Source: Cavia porcellus (taxonomy: Eukaryota > Chordata > Mammalia > Rodentia > Caviidae). Taken from it: a stretch of DNA of 64,000 nucleotides. The DNA lies in the NCBI RefSeq assembly GCF_034190915.1, contig NW_026947502.1:33758785-33822784 (forward strand), given 5' to 3'. The translations under genes and the position numbers were made by a program. The notes under the pieces are model-generated. The model worked only from the letters and a program-made list of their open reading frames with translations. It made no database searches and was not told where the DNA came from. Of the stretch, positions 35,066 to 47,300 are shown one piece after another; positions within the stretch are counted from its first letter, which is position 1, and the number at the start of each line of letters is the position of its first letter.

Positions 35066-35814
35066 CAGCTTAAAGCAATGCACCCCCTGGAATGACTGTC
35101 TCCAAGGCTTATGCTCTTAATGAGCAGGCTTCAGGAAAGTAAGACTCCATAAGCTCTCAAAGCTAAAATCAACCTGTGGGCATGGCAGCCACTCTGTGCC
35201 AATGGGCAACTCTCAGTTTCCCTCTGCCACACCCAGTGTGCGTGTCAGCAGTTTGCTCACAAGGTCTTACACCCAATAACTTTCTTCATTAATACATCTC
35301 ATATTTCTCTGTTTAAGTGGCTTCTCAGAAACTTTAAGTGGAGAGCAGTTTGTGTGTTTCAAACTCACATATCTCACATATAACATAAAAAGGCACTTGA
35401 ATGAGGATGGCCTTGTTTGAAATGTAAATGCCTGTGTGCTGGTAAGTTCTGAAAAGCAGGGAGGTTATATGAAGTACTCATTTGCCTTTCCAAACACCAT
35501 CAGGCAAGACAGATGGCTTGCTGCCCCATAAATTTTCACCACTAGATTAAATTTTGTTAATGGGACCAAGAACATTCAAAATAACCCATTTTTCTATGTG
35601 AACATTTGATCTAAATCATTACCTCTCTAGCAGATTAAGTTCATTTTTTAAAATCTCATCAGGGATCTCACTGAATGGCTATAGGACCAGACCACACCTA
35701 CTGTGGTGGCTGGAAGGTCCCCAGGAAAGGCAGCAGAGTCGGGGGAACATGTGAGTGAAGATGACAGCTTAGCCAGCTCTGTCCTCCCAATCAGTCAACA
35801 TTTAGAGAATGTTT

Positions 35815-35975
35815 TTTTATGTATCAGAAAACACAAGCACTTTCACACAAGATATCTCATGGAAGCCTCATCAGACATCTGGGAAATAATTATTCTTCCC
35901 AACCAGTAAAAACAGAGGCTTAGAGAAGTTAGGTCCCTGCCCTGAGGCAGAGCGCTGGGAAAATCACCTGCTCTA
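35815..35975 (-). mobile_element. MIR SINE
   Basis: Reverse MIR: 'gatatctcatggaagcctcat', then 'aaaaacagaggcttagagaag' and TTAGGTCCCTGCCC. Confidence 0.65.
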
Positions 35976-36214
35976 AACTCAACTTTTCTGTGCTTTGCCC
36001 TCTTTCACTGGCACTTCTGTTACATCAATCACTTTAGAGAAGCAGCAACAGATAAAATACAGCCCTGGTTTACAGGAATTTATAATTGTACAGAGTGATG
36101 AAATGTTCCAGGACAGTACAGATACTGATGCTAAAAGAAAATTCACCAGGTACCAGGCACTGGGAAAAGGTTTCCACAAGCATTTCCCAAGAGTAACCAG
36201 ATGGAATAGGAACA

Positions 36215-36572
36215 GCTATAGACCACTGGGCTTCCTGTGTGGACGCCCCAATCCCAGTGTGATGGTATGTAGAGATGGTAAGTACAGTTTTGGGGAGCTA
36301 ATTAGGGTTAGGAAAGGTAATTAAGATGGTATCTCAAAGATCAGTATCCTTTAAGAGGCGGCCACAAAGAATTTATTCTTTCCCTCTCTCCCTATCTCTG
36401 CACTGAGGAAAGGCCACACAGAAGCAATAAGAAAGTGGCTACATTAAAGCCAGGAAGCTAGCCCTCATGGGCATGCTTCTAGTCTCCAGAACTGTGAGAA
36501 AATAAAGGTCTGTTGCTTCAGACACCCAAAGTATGGCATTATAGTACAGCAGCCCAGGCTGAATAAGATGAT
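36215..36572 (+). mobile_element. MLT1/MST-type MaLR LTR
   Basis: Landmarks in order: 'ggtaattaagatggtatctc', GAGGAAAGGCCACACAGAAG, TCCAGAACTGTGAGAAAATA and GTATGGCATTATAGTACAGC. An old solo LTR, non-coding. Confidence 0.72.
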
Positions 36573-36574
36573 GC

Positions 36575-36725
36575 TATTACCCCAAACATGTTAAAGACAA
36601 GGAAATTGAGGTTCAGAAAAGCTAAGCTATACACTTAGGTGCCCAGAGCACTTTAAGCTGTGATCCAGAGCATCCTGAGCATGACTATAAAGCTCATCAC
36701 TAATCACCATGCTCTAACTGCACCG
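36575..36725 (-). mobile_element. MIR SINE fragment
   Basis: Reverse MIR: 'gacaaggaaattgaggttcag', then 'gctgtgatccagagc' and CACCATGCTCTAACTGCAC. It directly abuts the MaLR LTR. Confidence 0.6.
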
Positions 36726-37034
36726 AGGCCACAGTGAGTCAGGTGAAAAACTATCCCACAGCAGGGATGTAAACACAAATGTTGCAGGAGTCTCCAGAAG
36801 GATCAAGACCTGTGAAACTAACAGGAAGAACCCCAAGTAAACTCAAACACAGGCAGGTCTTTGGAGAGATCAAGTACCCTCGATGAATCTCAGAGCATCT
36901 GACCATCACTCAGCAGTGCTGAACAGAGCCAGTCTCTGACAGTGTTAAGTGTCTGGCTGGCTTCCCAGGGTTCACACTCATTCCACAGGTTAAAAAATGT
37001 CACTCTGCCACATAGCTTTCATTTTGGCTTACCT

Positions 37035-37135
37035 TGTCCCCTGCTTATGAGTGCCTCCAGGACACAGAATAGGTCTCACTGATTTCCATGCAACCTGACT
37101 GCCACGACACCTGCATAGAGTAGGCATCAATCACC
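37035..37135 (+). mobile_element. L2 LINE 3'-end fragment
   Basis: L2 end pattern: 'gagtgcctccaggacacagaa', then CTGCATAGAGTAGGCATCAA. Confidence 0.55.
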
Positions 37136-37219
37136 AGCTGCTGCATGGAAAGCAACCTTCCATCAGCTACTACATGACTTGGAGAATACATTATCAACAT
37201 GAAGGATCAGGGCCCAGCT

Positions 37220-37700
37220 CGTTAAAAGAGTTCCGCTGGTTTCTTAGGCTTGTTGAGCCAAGAAAACTCCACTAGTCAGTTGCAAGCAACTGATATCTGT
37301 ATTTACATCCAGTCTAATTCAGCTTATTCTTGGACCAAAGTACTTGTCAGAAAAAAATTACAAATGACAAAAATGTAAAACAATGACGAAAGGAAAACCC
37401 CATTCTGACACATAGTAGGTACTGAATTAGCATTTCTTGACCTCCTGAATTCACTGACCAAATACTGCTACGAAAATAAACAAGCAAGCAAAAAACCATC
37501 ACACTAGAATTTGAATCATTATTCACATCTGAGAAGTCTACACAATTCCCATCATGCTTTTCTAATAAACATATGTTATCAGTGTGCCTTCAATTACAAA
37601 GGTTACTGCAACTTAAAGTTCCATTAAGAGCATCAAAACAGCTGCTCCTGTCATGCACATCTTCCATACTAAAACACAGGGACAGTTTGCTTCTGTGGTC
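37220..37700. promoter_or_regulatory. Candidate conserved non-coding element
   Basis: A long repeat-free stretch including a perfect 8-bp inverted repeat TCAGTTGC/GCAACTGA at 37276-37293 (paired MYB-like CAGTTG sites), TTCAATTACAAAGG and TTCCATTAAGAG. Enhancer-like appearance only. Confidence 0.3.
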
Positions 37701-38099
37701 AATGAATGGCCTGCACACCTGGCCTCCAAGTTGCATATAAAAATTTTCTTAAGGGATTAAAAAAATTATCTCATTTGAACACCTACCACCAAATAACGCA
37801 GTGTTGGTCTTTAAAACTCAACTCATAACGTGTCTAAATCTTCCAAACATTAAAAAACAAAATAACGGTGCACTAGGTTTTATAAAGATGTTCAGGATGG
37901 CCCTGAAACTCAACCCAGAGAAAGTGCCTGATCCAGCAAGCTGATTTGAGTGAAAACGCCAAGCCTTGCTATGCTCTTCCATTCATTCTGATGACTTGGT
38001 GATGGTAGGATAATAAGGATTTGGAAAACAAGAATCACTTGGGTCCTTCCCTCTGCTAATAGACAGAGGGCTTGATGTGGTTAGAGAAATAGCAACAGT

Positions 38100-38240
38100 A
38101 TTTCTAAGCTATCTCAGTTGCCATGTAGAAAAACCAATTATAAAGAGGCCCCTCTCCCCTGCAGGAGGGCAAGCTCTCTGTGCATCAATATTTCATGCAC
38201 TGTCATCTGTGCATTATTTAATAAAGCAATTGAGGGGATG
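38100..38240. promoter_or_regulatory. Candidate conserved non-coding element
   Basis: Repeat-free, with AAACCAATTATAAAG, GCATCAATATTTCATGC and AAGCAATTGAGG. It may belong with 37220-37700. Conservation untested. Confidence 0.3.
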
Positions 38241-38465
38241 AATTTATTTTATTTTTCAACCTTTCCACCAGAGACCCTAGGCATACAGGACTTAAAGCAT
38301 TAGAATTCAGCAATAATAGAGATGTATTTGCTGAGTTTTTGAGACTGCAGGGTGGGGGGCTGTTTCTAGTTTTGACTATACATTGTGAGTGCCTAAACCA
38401 TACTCCTTACCCCAGGGACACTCAGTCTGCTGTCTATTTGTGCTGACAGGGGTGAATTCACTTCA

Positions 38466-38515
38466 GAATTCAATAAGCAGTGATGTAATTGAATTCAATA
38501 GGTGGTGATGTAATT
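38466..38515 (+). repeat. 25-bp tandem duplication
   Basis: Two adjacent units starting GAATTCAATA and ending GTGATGTAATT, identical at 22 of 25 positions. Each carries an EcoRI-type GAATTC. Confidence 0.92.
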
Positions 38516-39524
38516 GATCACTAGACATTTAATGAGTGCCACACTGGGGGATACAAAGCTTACAACCCAGGGTTCCCGGCCTTTGGAATTTAAGAATTTC
38601 TGCAGAGACAGATGAGAATAGCGGCAGGCAAACAATGGAGGCTACAGACCAGCTAAGGACGTGACTGCCAATCATGAAAGTGATGCTCAAGGCCTGGAGT
38701 ATAAAGAGCACGGCCAATATGTCTTCTTCCCCCTGCCCCCATATCTAATTATTATCACTTCCTCCCTTATGTGAAGGAACCAGACCTTTTCCTGAGTCCT
38801 GGCAAGGCTGTGGTCAGGCACAGGGTCCAACCTAGGCATCAGACTTCTTTCTGGGTCATCCAAGTCTTTCGGTAATGACTGAAAGAGAATCCAAGGCGGC
38901 GGGACCTGATTTGACAACTCCAGTGTTTTAAATTCAGCAGCGACCTTGGTTTCTGTCCACTGTCCCAGTCCCCTTAGCAGTTCTTGCAGGCTTTTTTCAT
39001 GCTAATAAATCATCATTTTTCAAAAGTTTGCTAGTGCTGACTTCTGTTTCTTACAACCATGACACGACTGCTAAGTACTCAAGAACTGTTTGTTGAAAGA
39101 GACTGAAGCTGTGATCCAACTGCTCCTCCCTCTCATCACCTGGGCAGACTGAGCTTGTGCTCAGGGTACCAAAAATATCATTCTAAGACTGCAATATTTC
39201 AAAAACAAAAGCCAAACAACACCCATCTGTGGGCTAGAAGCCTGGTAAACACTAGATACAATACAGATTGGCCTTATTTTAATGTTTAGCATCATTTTTA
39301 TTTTGAAATACATTGCATATGAGGTCAGGGGTTAGTAAGGATCTTAAAATTTTCATCAACTATCTGAGTGTTTATTAAATGTACCCAGCACACTGACTCC
39401 TTCAAAGTAAAGCCTGAATGATTGCTGTATCTTAAACATCTATCTACTATACTGTTAGTATTGCTGGTGAGTTAGATGTCACTAAATTCTGTGTGTACCT
39501 GTTATTACTTAATCTCCCAATGCC

Positions 39525-39690
39525 ACAAAACATGTATTATTACTACTATATAATAAAGGGATGGAGGCCCAGAAAGGATGAGTAATCAGGCCTCGGTTTA
39601 CACAACTGATAAAAGGTAGATCTGAAACCTAAATCTATTTTAAGACATTCAAAGGCATCTGTGTCTCACCGAGCTGCCAAATTATGCCAT
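39525..39690 (-). mobile_element. MIR SINE
   Basis: Reverse MIR: 'aagggatggaggcccagaaag', 'gatgagtaatcaggcctcgg' and 'gatctgaaacctaaatc'. Confidence 0.6.
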
Positions 39691-40246
39691 TTAGTGATCA
39701 ATTCTCAGGCACATAACAAGGCACCATTCACAGTCAGTCCAGTTTGGGGAACAGGAAGAAACTTTTGGCATTCCTAGGATAGCTCTCTGCTTCTACCTAA
39801 GCTTTCCTTCTGGAGATAGACACTCCTTCTCCAACTGAAGTGAGCTCTTATACACAACTACCAGGAGGTAACAGTTACACAGAGCTGAAATCCTCCCTTC
39901 AAATTTAAACATCACCACTCTCTGCAGGACAGAGACAAGAGGACCTAACTCGGTGCTAAACTGGGTTTCATATGCTTCAAGACAGTTGCTAGATCTTCTG
40001 GGAGGCTGTTTTTCCTGAGGCTACAATTCCTAATTATGTTTCATACGTGCCCTAATTTCCAACTCCACAATCAAATCTGTTGCCTCCTCCAAGCTCTGTC
40101 CTAACTGTCCTTTGCAGTCAGTGGTCCTGACACATGGGCATTCTATTCTGGGGCTCAGGGTTGTCATCCCTTCCATGTCTAACATTTGCACGAGGGGTTT
40201 GAAAATAAAAAAGAGGGGCTGAAGTTAAAAGGCTGTTCTAAAAACA

Positions 40247-40430
40247 GGCATGCGGCACCTGGGGGCATGCGGCACATGTCAGTAATCCCAGCACTCAGGA
40301 GTCAGAGGCAGGAGGATCTCTATCAGTTCAAGGCCAGTACAAAGTGAGTTCAAGGTTACTATAGAGCATAACCCTGTCTCAAAAAGACTAAAACCAACAA
40401 CTGTGAATAAAAACAAAACAAAACCCAGGT
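40247..40430 (+). mobile_element. B1 SINE with duplicated head
   Basis: B1 landmarks are CAGTAATCCCAGCACTCAGG, GAGGCAGGAGGATCTCTATC and 'agttcaaggttactatagag', with an A-rich tail to about 40430. The first 15 or so bases (GGCATGCGGCAC) occur twice in a row, a small head duplication. Confidence 0.87.
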
Positions 40431-41211
40431 CACTCTAGAATGTGGGGGCATATCTTCAATTCTAAAAGGGAACATTTATCTGAGATTCTGTTTCAAAGTA
40501 AGTCTACTGGTAGACCCAAGTACTCATGAGCTAATATTGGTCAGGGAAGAAACACTATCCTGGTTTGGTATCAGAGAAGTCAGTCCTAAACATTTCTGTA
40601 GAAAGGAGTGGCAGAATAAAAGGTTTCAAGCGCCAATGGGAAGGATGTCACCCAAGGAAAAGTATTTGCTAAGGCCAACATCACCTGCTTGCACATTCAG
40701 TCCACTCAGTACAGCCCCCACCGTGCATCTTTGAGGAGCTATTTTCCATCATTCTGTAAAAACCCACAATTTCGTCTTACCCTCAAGGAGCTTTTCAAAT
40801 TATAAAAAGAAAGGTGCCAGACATCACCAGAAAAAAAATGTGTGGAAATGATAGCTCTGGAGAGGGAAAATTTATTTCTGATAAGAGGCATACTTACAGA
40901 ATGGAGGCACTGGAGGTGATTGCTGGAGGTGGCCTCCAACAACAGGCAGGATCAGACACGCAGAAATTGTGGGTAGGGAAAGTGTGGGGCCAACGGACCA
41001 AAGCAACGCTTGGCCACCTAGGCTTCCGAGCAAGTCTTAATGTAACTGGAGCTGCATATGATTCAATCCTTTATAAACTCAAATGCTCCATCTCTGTAAT
41101 TAACGCATGAACTGTTTATGTACAAAGCATATGACTGCACTACGGAACAGGACTAGAGAAAATAGACAAATGGAAGGCTATTTTCTCGGTTGCTCTAGTA
41201 AGTGTTACTGA

Positions 41212-41428
41212 GTCAGTATAGCATAGTAGTTAAGAGCTCAACTTCCAGGTTCCAAGTCTAGCTTCACTGTTCCTTTGGTGAGTAAGTCACTAGACTCCAC
41301 TTGATCTCAGGGTATTGTTTTAATTTGTGAATTAGAAAAATTATAGCTATCTTACTGGGTCACCAAATGATACAGCCACGCAAAGTGCTTTGCAGATAAC
41401 CTGGCATAAAGAAGGTGCTCAGCAAAGG
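41212..41428 (+). mobile_element. MIR SINE, nearly full length
   Basis: Runs from the tRNA-derived head (AGTATAGCATAGTAGTTAAG) through a degraded core to GATAACCTGGCATAAAGAAG and 'gtgctcagc' at the tail. Confidence 0.72.
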
Positions 41429-42206
41429 GCCTGAATCATTACCTCCAGCCCCACCCATTTCCTCCGCAGCCATTCATGTGTATAATTTAGACATATGTAT
41501 ACAGACATAGCTCAACACACACATACACCCCCCCACAGAGGCTTACTGCTGTCAGTAAACAGTTACGCCTTTCAGAAAATGAATATTTTTTTTAAAATTC
41601 GCAATAGAATAAAATCTATCTGTCACCATAGTAAATGCAGGAGGCTTGCATGACCCTAAATTTATTGTCAGCTACATTTACGTTCTCTCTACTGCTTCAA
41701 GAGGCAACATTGGGACCTGGGTATCAAATGCAGGGCAATGCTCAGTTTTAAACTCCAACCTAATCTCCCTTCCTAATGATTGAATTAACCCACAGCAACA
41801 ACAATTAGTAGCACTGGCCCTCTCACTTTATAGGCTCCTAAAATTAAAAGTCCCTGGCAAAATCTCACAGTGATATTTCATTCGTCTTTGAGTAAGGAGA
41901 TTCTTGCTCCTTAATCACACGAATGACCAATATGTCCTCAATACCCCCCAGCATCTGCCATCAAAGTCACATTGTGTAGGCTCAGAGCCAGGTGCTCAGC
42001 TTTGGAGAACGGAGACCTGCTTCCTCCTTGACATTGAGCAGAGTGACATGAATTAGCTCATTCCCAAGGACCTAGGAAGATCCTTGGATGTCTTGGTGAA
42101 CATTTAGACACTACTAAAGTGAGCATGGAATATTGTAACAGAAAGGCTCAGAATCTTGACAGGCTTTCTGTGATTACAAAAACTTTTCCCATCATAATTC
42201 ACTGTG

Positions 42207-42256
42207 TATATGTGTGTGTGTGTGTGTGTACACACATATATGTTTATACACACATA
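42207..42256. repeat. (TG)n/(CA)n palindromic microsatellite
   Basis: A TG run turns into CA. The arms TATATGTGTGT (42207-42217) and ACACACATATA (42230-42240) are exact complements around a 12-base loop. Confidence 0.9.
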
Positions 42257-42984
42257 AGTCCATATACTTGTTTATGTTAATAGAAAAGTACATTTTTCAT
42301 CAATAATTAAAAATGACTTTAAGAACCCATTGCCTATTAGGTTTTTGGATAAACAAACCCTTCATTAGAAAAGGCAATAAACCAAAATGACACTCTTGTC
42401 AATACAAATCAGCTGGGAGGGTAAGATAGGCTGGAGGCTAGCAGGGAGAGAACAGGAAAATGTTATTTATAAATTGCATAAGGAGCTAGTCATTGGCATA
42501 CAGCTTATAAATGTGACAATAGTTGATGTAATGCCCACAGAAGGTCCCTTCTCCCCCTCATAGTTTTCTCCTAAAGGGAAGTCGTGGTGGTGTTGGCCAG
42601 AATGCGTCAAGTGTAGTGACCAGGTCTGTCAATGTAAAAGAATTATCACCATCTACTTTGCCCTCCTTTTTACTTTTTGCAAGTTTAAACCATATCATCT
42701 TCTGTAAGAAATTTTTGAGCAGCACCAAATGCTGGGGTACTTACAGAAAGGAATAAGTCTCCGGAGACTACAGAAAAAAAATTAATTAACAGAAGGCCAG
42801 ATACAGTGTGCTCAGGGAATGGAGATGAATAAATGGCCTTACAGAGAAGCATCTGCCCCTCAATAATGAAATGTCTGTCGTGCTTTAGTAGCTGCAGAAA
42901 TTCCTCCCAGCAAAAATCCACCATGTAGAGTTTAAGACAACATTAGTTTTCTTTGAAACCAGGGCAACTTCAGCCAGTAGGCAA

Positions 42985-43330
42985 ATAAGTGTTCTGCGGC
43001 CTAGGTCTGCCAGGGGCTGTCCTCTCCCTATCAAAGACATCTTCAAAGGAGTCCAGCTATGGGAGGGGAACAGAAGCTCCTTCACTTAGAAAACAGCCAT
43101 TGGCCAGCGCTGGATTGAGGAGCTCCAGGGTCCGGTGTGGGCAGAACGTGAGAGTGAAAGAAAACCAGGAGGAAAGCAGAGCCAGGGAGCTCAGGGTCGA
43201 GCGGAAGGAGGGAAAAGGAGAAAAACAGGCAGAGAGAAAGACTCAGCCTTCTGGAAAGGGACCCTAGAAGGACAGGGAGGAGCAATGTCAGGGTCTGGAG
43301 AGGAGAAGGCAAGGAAAGCTTAGGAGAAAA
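42985..43330. promoter_or_regulatory. GC-richer, GA-rich block; possible regulatory element
   Basis: It is richer in G and C than its surroundings, with scattered CpG (GGCCAGCGCTGG, GGGTCCGGTG, GGGTCGAGCGG) and then a purine-rich run. No repeat match. The frames across it come from the GA-rich composition. It might be a regulatory element or simply biased sequence. Confidence 0.3.
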
Positions 43331-43844
43331 CTAAGTTTAAAACTTCCTCTAATGTTAACACACATTAAAAACAATTCTTCCTTAGAGAGGCTGCTGGACC
43401 GAAAGCTAAAAGGAAAGGACAGAGAGCCCACAGTATTCGCTTTAAAGGAATGCCTTTGTAGGAAATGTCGTTTGTATGTGCTAGAAAAGGGAAAGGCCAA
43501 GTGGGAGTGACAGAGTGTGGATGGGGGCCACAGAGCAGGGAACGATCACCCAGAACCCCTGTGCTTTCCACATAGGGTTCACAGAACAATCCCGGGAAGT
43601 ACCCATTCCCTCCTGTGGCCTGTAGATGTGAGAAAGCACCAAGTACCTGTGAGCTCAAAGGAGACAGAAGGCTGCCTTCAGCAAATCACTCTAGAGCTTG
43701 GGGAGTGAGCAGACAAAATAGGAGTCCGATGCCACGTCCTATCCAGCCTACCTGGTGCAATGGCTGCCTCTCCATCCCCCTCCCAGCTGCTTCCCATGAA
43801 ATCGTTTTGACATCAGCTAATCCATGTGTTTGATTATTTATCGT

Positions 43845-43945
43845 TGACTGTCCCAATCCACTGAGTCTCAAGAGAACAAGGCATTTGTCTGTTAACCTCT
43901 CTATCCCCTGGGTGTGACACGCTCTGTAGAAAAAGTGCAAGGAAC
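43845..43945 (+). mobile_element. Possible L2 LINE fragment
   Basis: A faint L2 end pattern: 'ctcaagagaacaaggcatttg', 'ctctatcccctgggtgtg'. Weak. Confidence 0.4.
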
Positions 43946-44054
43946 ACTCAGTAATCCCAGTTCAGTCACATGAGCAGAGCTGTGGGCATCACACTCTCTG
44001 GGGTGGAGAGCAGAGGTCTCGTGCATGTGAGGGCTGGCATGCTCAGGCTGCTTG

Positions 44055-44185
44055 AGCCAATCGATCCTAACAACCTCCCAGGAGGAAGCATCGATAGCCA
44101 CATCTTACATTAAAGGAGACCAAGGCTCAAAGGCCAAGGGAAATATTTTTTCATTAGGGGAAAACAAGAATAAAACTCAAAAGTC
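44055..44185 (-). mobile_element. MIR SINE fragment
   Basis: Reverse MIR: 'gatcctaacaacctcccagg', 'cttacattaaaggagacc' and AAGGCTCAAAGGCCAAGG. Confidence 0.6.
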
Positions 44186-44799
44186 CAAATTCCTTTTGCT
44201 AAAGAGTCCTTAGTGGGAGGGGGGATCAAAGTTTAACATGAACCTAATCAACCCAGGGTCCTCTAGGAACGATAGCCTGGGTCACCTCATAATAGTCCTG
44301 CTGGGGGACAGGCAATTGAATGAAGAATTTGCTTTGCTCAGATGCAGTCTATCACTCATCTACCTCTGGCCTGGCCTATGGCCACCTCTTCCTCCTTTTT
44401 CCCAGGAGAGAGGACATCCCTGAGCACAGTGATGCTTTCTATGATGGTAACCACCACATCCTTCCACCCCAGCGAAGGGTGGGAACTCAGTATTCCCTCA
44501 AGGGCCACAAACTCCTCTCCTTCCCTAGGCAGTGGCAAGGTACCTGGCTCAGGAAAGCAGGCCCTCAAATATTGACGATGCTTGAGAATGAGTGGGGACT
44601 TTTAGTGCGAAACTGAATGCCTGGCCATGGGGCGTTCCTAAGACCACGCAGGCTGTTTAACTCTAGGACTGATTTTTCTCCAGCATTTCATTATAAAGAC
44701 AAGACTATGCAGAAAGGCAAGTTCCATCCTCATAAGTGTTAAAACGACATCAGCATTGGGTTAAAAAAAAAAAAAAAACAAAGGAACTGGTTTTAGCCA

Positions 44800-45060
44800 T
44801 ACTCACCGGGAAAAAAATCAACATGCCTGTCCCTGTGCCTCATTTGATCTGAAAATAAAGGCCTTGGCTCTCAATCCCCTCCTGAAAACATCTGATTGAA
44901 GCTCTGACTTCATTGCAAACAAGGCACAGACATTTTCTGTCCTTTAATAGGGCATAATGCCACCAATTAGTTAACTTGCATGTTTTAGTTGCCACACAGG
45001 GTGAATTGCAGGCTTGCAGGGCTAGCAGACCTGCAGGAATTACTGGGTTTTCTCTTCACT
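44800..45060. promoter_or_regulatory. Candidate conserved non-coding element
   Basis: Repeat-free, with CACCAATTAGTTAACTTGC, CATTTGATCTGAAAATAAAGG and TGCAGGAATTACTGGG. On appearance only. Confidence 0.25.
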
Positions 45061-45354
45061 GTAGCAGGTACCTTAGAGCCCTAGGTCCAGCATTCTTCCA
45101 CGACCTCTGTTTCTCCAGTCACTTTTACCTCAAATTCTTCCTAGCAGCAACCTAAACCTTGCATCCCATTATGACAGATTGTCTGCCTTCCTTTATCCCC
45201 AGTAGAGATTGTAAAAGTTCATTCCTAACTGGGCAGCAGGAGCATGAGGCCCAAGACTTGCTCACTGTAAGACTGGGGATGAAACATCTGCAAAAAAGTG
45301 GGGAGTAGTAGGTCTGGCTCTACAGGGTTTTTTCAGAGGTTAAGCACTGGAGAG

Positions 45355-45455
45355 ATCATATCTTCCTTCGGACCATGTGCTCCTTGAGGACCAAGCCCTG
45401 CCTCCCTTATTAAGGTTTATGGTGCCCTTAACAGATGCCAGGCAAAGAGTATCAC
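45355..45455 (+). mobile_element. L2 LINE fragment
   Basis: L2 end pattern: ATGTGCTCCTTGAGGACC, then 'taacagatgccaggcaaag'. Confidence 0.5.
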
Positions 45456-45464
45456 ACAACCTGT

Positions 45465-45610
45465 CTCCTTCCATTCTCTGAATAACACCACAAAATGACA
45501 CTTAGTATCTTAACTTGGTATTAAGAAACAGACTCAGAGACTCAGGTTAAGCCACTTACCCAAAGTCCCACAGCCAAAGTAACTAAGCAGACATCCACCT
45601 GGATATGACA
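45465..45610 (-). mobile_element. MIR SINE
   Basis: Reverse MIR: 'gaaacagactcagagactcag', then GTTAAGCCACTTACCCAAAG and 'cccacagccaaag'. Confidence 0.68.
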
Positions 45611-45789
45611 GGTATGAAAGCCCATCTTCCCAGCCCTCAAGCACCCTCTCTCTTAGCTTTCTGAAGCTTCTACCAGACACAGAGTACCTAGAGCGCCTAC
45701 CTCATTCATCATAACCTGCTTTACGCAGCGGAAAGAACCGTGCCTGTGTAAGTCACCGTGATAATGAACTGACTATGTCAACACGAGTA

Positions 45790-46215
45790 GGAAACGCCCA
45801 GCTAAACTGGATCGGCATAGTTCTGGGTGTGGAAGACCCACCCTAATGATGACTATCACCAGAATGGTACAAAAGAAAGTGAAGAAGGAAGGCTTGTTTC
45901 AGTTTATTCTGAAGAGCTCATGGCTTCACCCTCACCTTGGATGTCACCCCCTGGAGCACTCCATAGCAGACTCTTCAGCCTTCCTGCTTTGGACTCTTCA
46001 ACCTTCTGGCACCCTTTAGCCTTCCATTGCAGGCCCGTCAGCCACAGTATGGACTTGCACAGGATGTGATAATAGGTCCAGGCCCTTGGCTGGATCCTGC
46101 AGGCCTTCAGCATACCCACAGACCCCCCAAACCTTCCCACCTGACTGTTCATGGCCACTGGAAGCCAATCTTATAAATTCTTGCATATTTGTATATCTTG
46201 CATTAAATCTATTTC
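45790..46215 (+). mobile_element. LTR-like dispersed repeat, copy 1
   Basis: Shares its layout with 53740-54105: a GTGTGGAAGACCCACCCTAA head, a middle of repeated short phrases around CTTTGGACTCTTCAACC and CTTCTGG, a 'ttggctgg...ctgcaggccttcag' part, and an end with 'cttgcattaaatctatttctctag'. I take it for an old ERV LTR family; the name is not certain. Confidence 0.5.
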
Positions 46216-47119
46216 TCTAGTAAGCACTGACTGATGCCTATGCTATTAGGTATTAACATGACCTTGGTAATGGCAGGAACAATGTTTGTAAGTCTGTTTT
46301 TAGTGTCAACAAGGGGGTTATGACTGGGGTGGTATAAGTGAGGAAAATGAGATACATGACTCAGAGAAACAGGCAGATTATCTGAGTTGTCTATTCTTAT
46401 TCCTCAATGGCTCTGTGCTATATACAATTATTCTCTTTTATAGGAAGGAACAACAAACAGAAAGAAAGCTTTAGCTTTCTAAACCTAAACCCATTGAGCC
46501 TTTTTCTGTAGAAACTCTGCTATCAAAATTCCCAGGGGTATAAATCACTGCTCTGAGAAGATTCCTGGACACAGTCTTACTAAACACCTGTAGCAATGCC
46601 CAGAACTGCCTCCTCCTACCCTGTCTGACTGAAAGAAAACCAGAGACGCCATTAATTCCAGAATATTCAGGTCAGAACTATGCAGAGGCCTCATTCTCCC
46701 TCCCGAGCTGTCCTCCTCCTCCCCTCTTCTGATGAACACAGTCTCAAAATAGAAACCCCCAGGGTTCAGGAACTGGGATGATGCTGAAACACAAAAGAGC
46801 CATGAATGAATTCCTCATTTCCTGTTGTCACAATGAAAAATTGGAATAATATGCAATCAAGTGGGCTGTGTGGCAGGTTTGGCTTGGAACTGCAGGTGTC
46901 TACCATAAGTAGCCCATGAGGTCCTGGGCCGTGCAGTGGAGAGAGATGGCAAAGAAAGATGAACTCAAAATTTAGAAGCTCAAGGATCTTTTATGTCAGC
47001 ACACCAACCTCAAAAACAGCACCAATAAATCCAAAACATGGTGGAAAACAAGGAAGCCAAGCAGAAATATAAAGACTCAACAGACTGTGTGTGAGTACCA
47101 CATCATTAAAGACCACGTG

Positions 47120-47300
47120 GATTTCCAGCAGGTGAAAGCGAGGGGCTCTGGGTAGCAGCAGCATGAGCAAATTTGGGCAGGAGAGAAAGCTGAGGCTGGG
47201 TGTGGGGATGCATGAAGATGGTGTAGTCCAGGCTAAAACAAGAACAACTGCAAGCACTGTGCTAAGAAGTTTAGACTTTAGTCGATCATCAGTGTGAGCC
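47120..47300 (-). mobile_element. L2 LINE fragment
   Basis: Reverse L2 style: 'gagcaaatttgggcaggagag', then TAAGAAGTTTAGACTTTAG. Weak. Confidence 0.42.

Larger units (their letters stand above)
31980..36214. other. Intron, unique sequence with old repeats
   Basis: A GA-rich stretch lies at 32185-32265. 32725-33130, 33395-34305 and 35070-35800 look unique. The long minus-strand frame at 34305-34820 runs across MIR and L2 sequence and is not a gene. Confidence 0.5.
36726..45789. other. Intron, unique blocks with scattered old repeats
   Basis: 38520-39520, 39700-40245, 40430-41210, 41430-42205, 42260-42985, 43330-43840 and 44200-44800 look unique. An A-run lies at 44762-44779. No gene recognised; several small frames near 43-44.6 kb lack any domain. 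Confidence 0.5.

Noticed and set aside
44356..44568. Overlapping frames on both strands near 44.3-44.6 kb
   Set aside because: Three frames are open at once through GC-rich sequence. No domain, no splice support and no known product.
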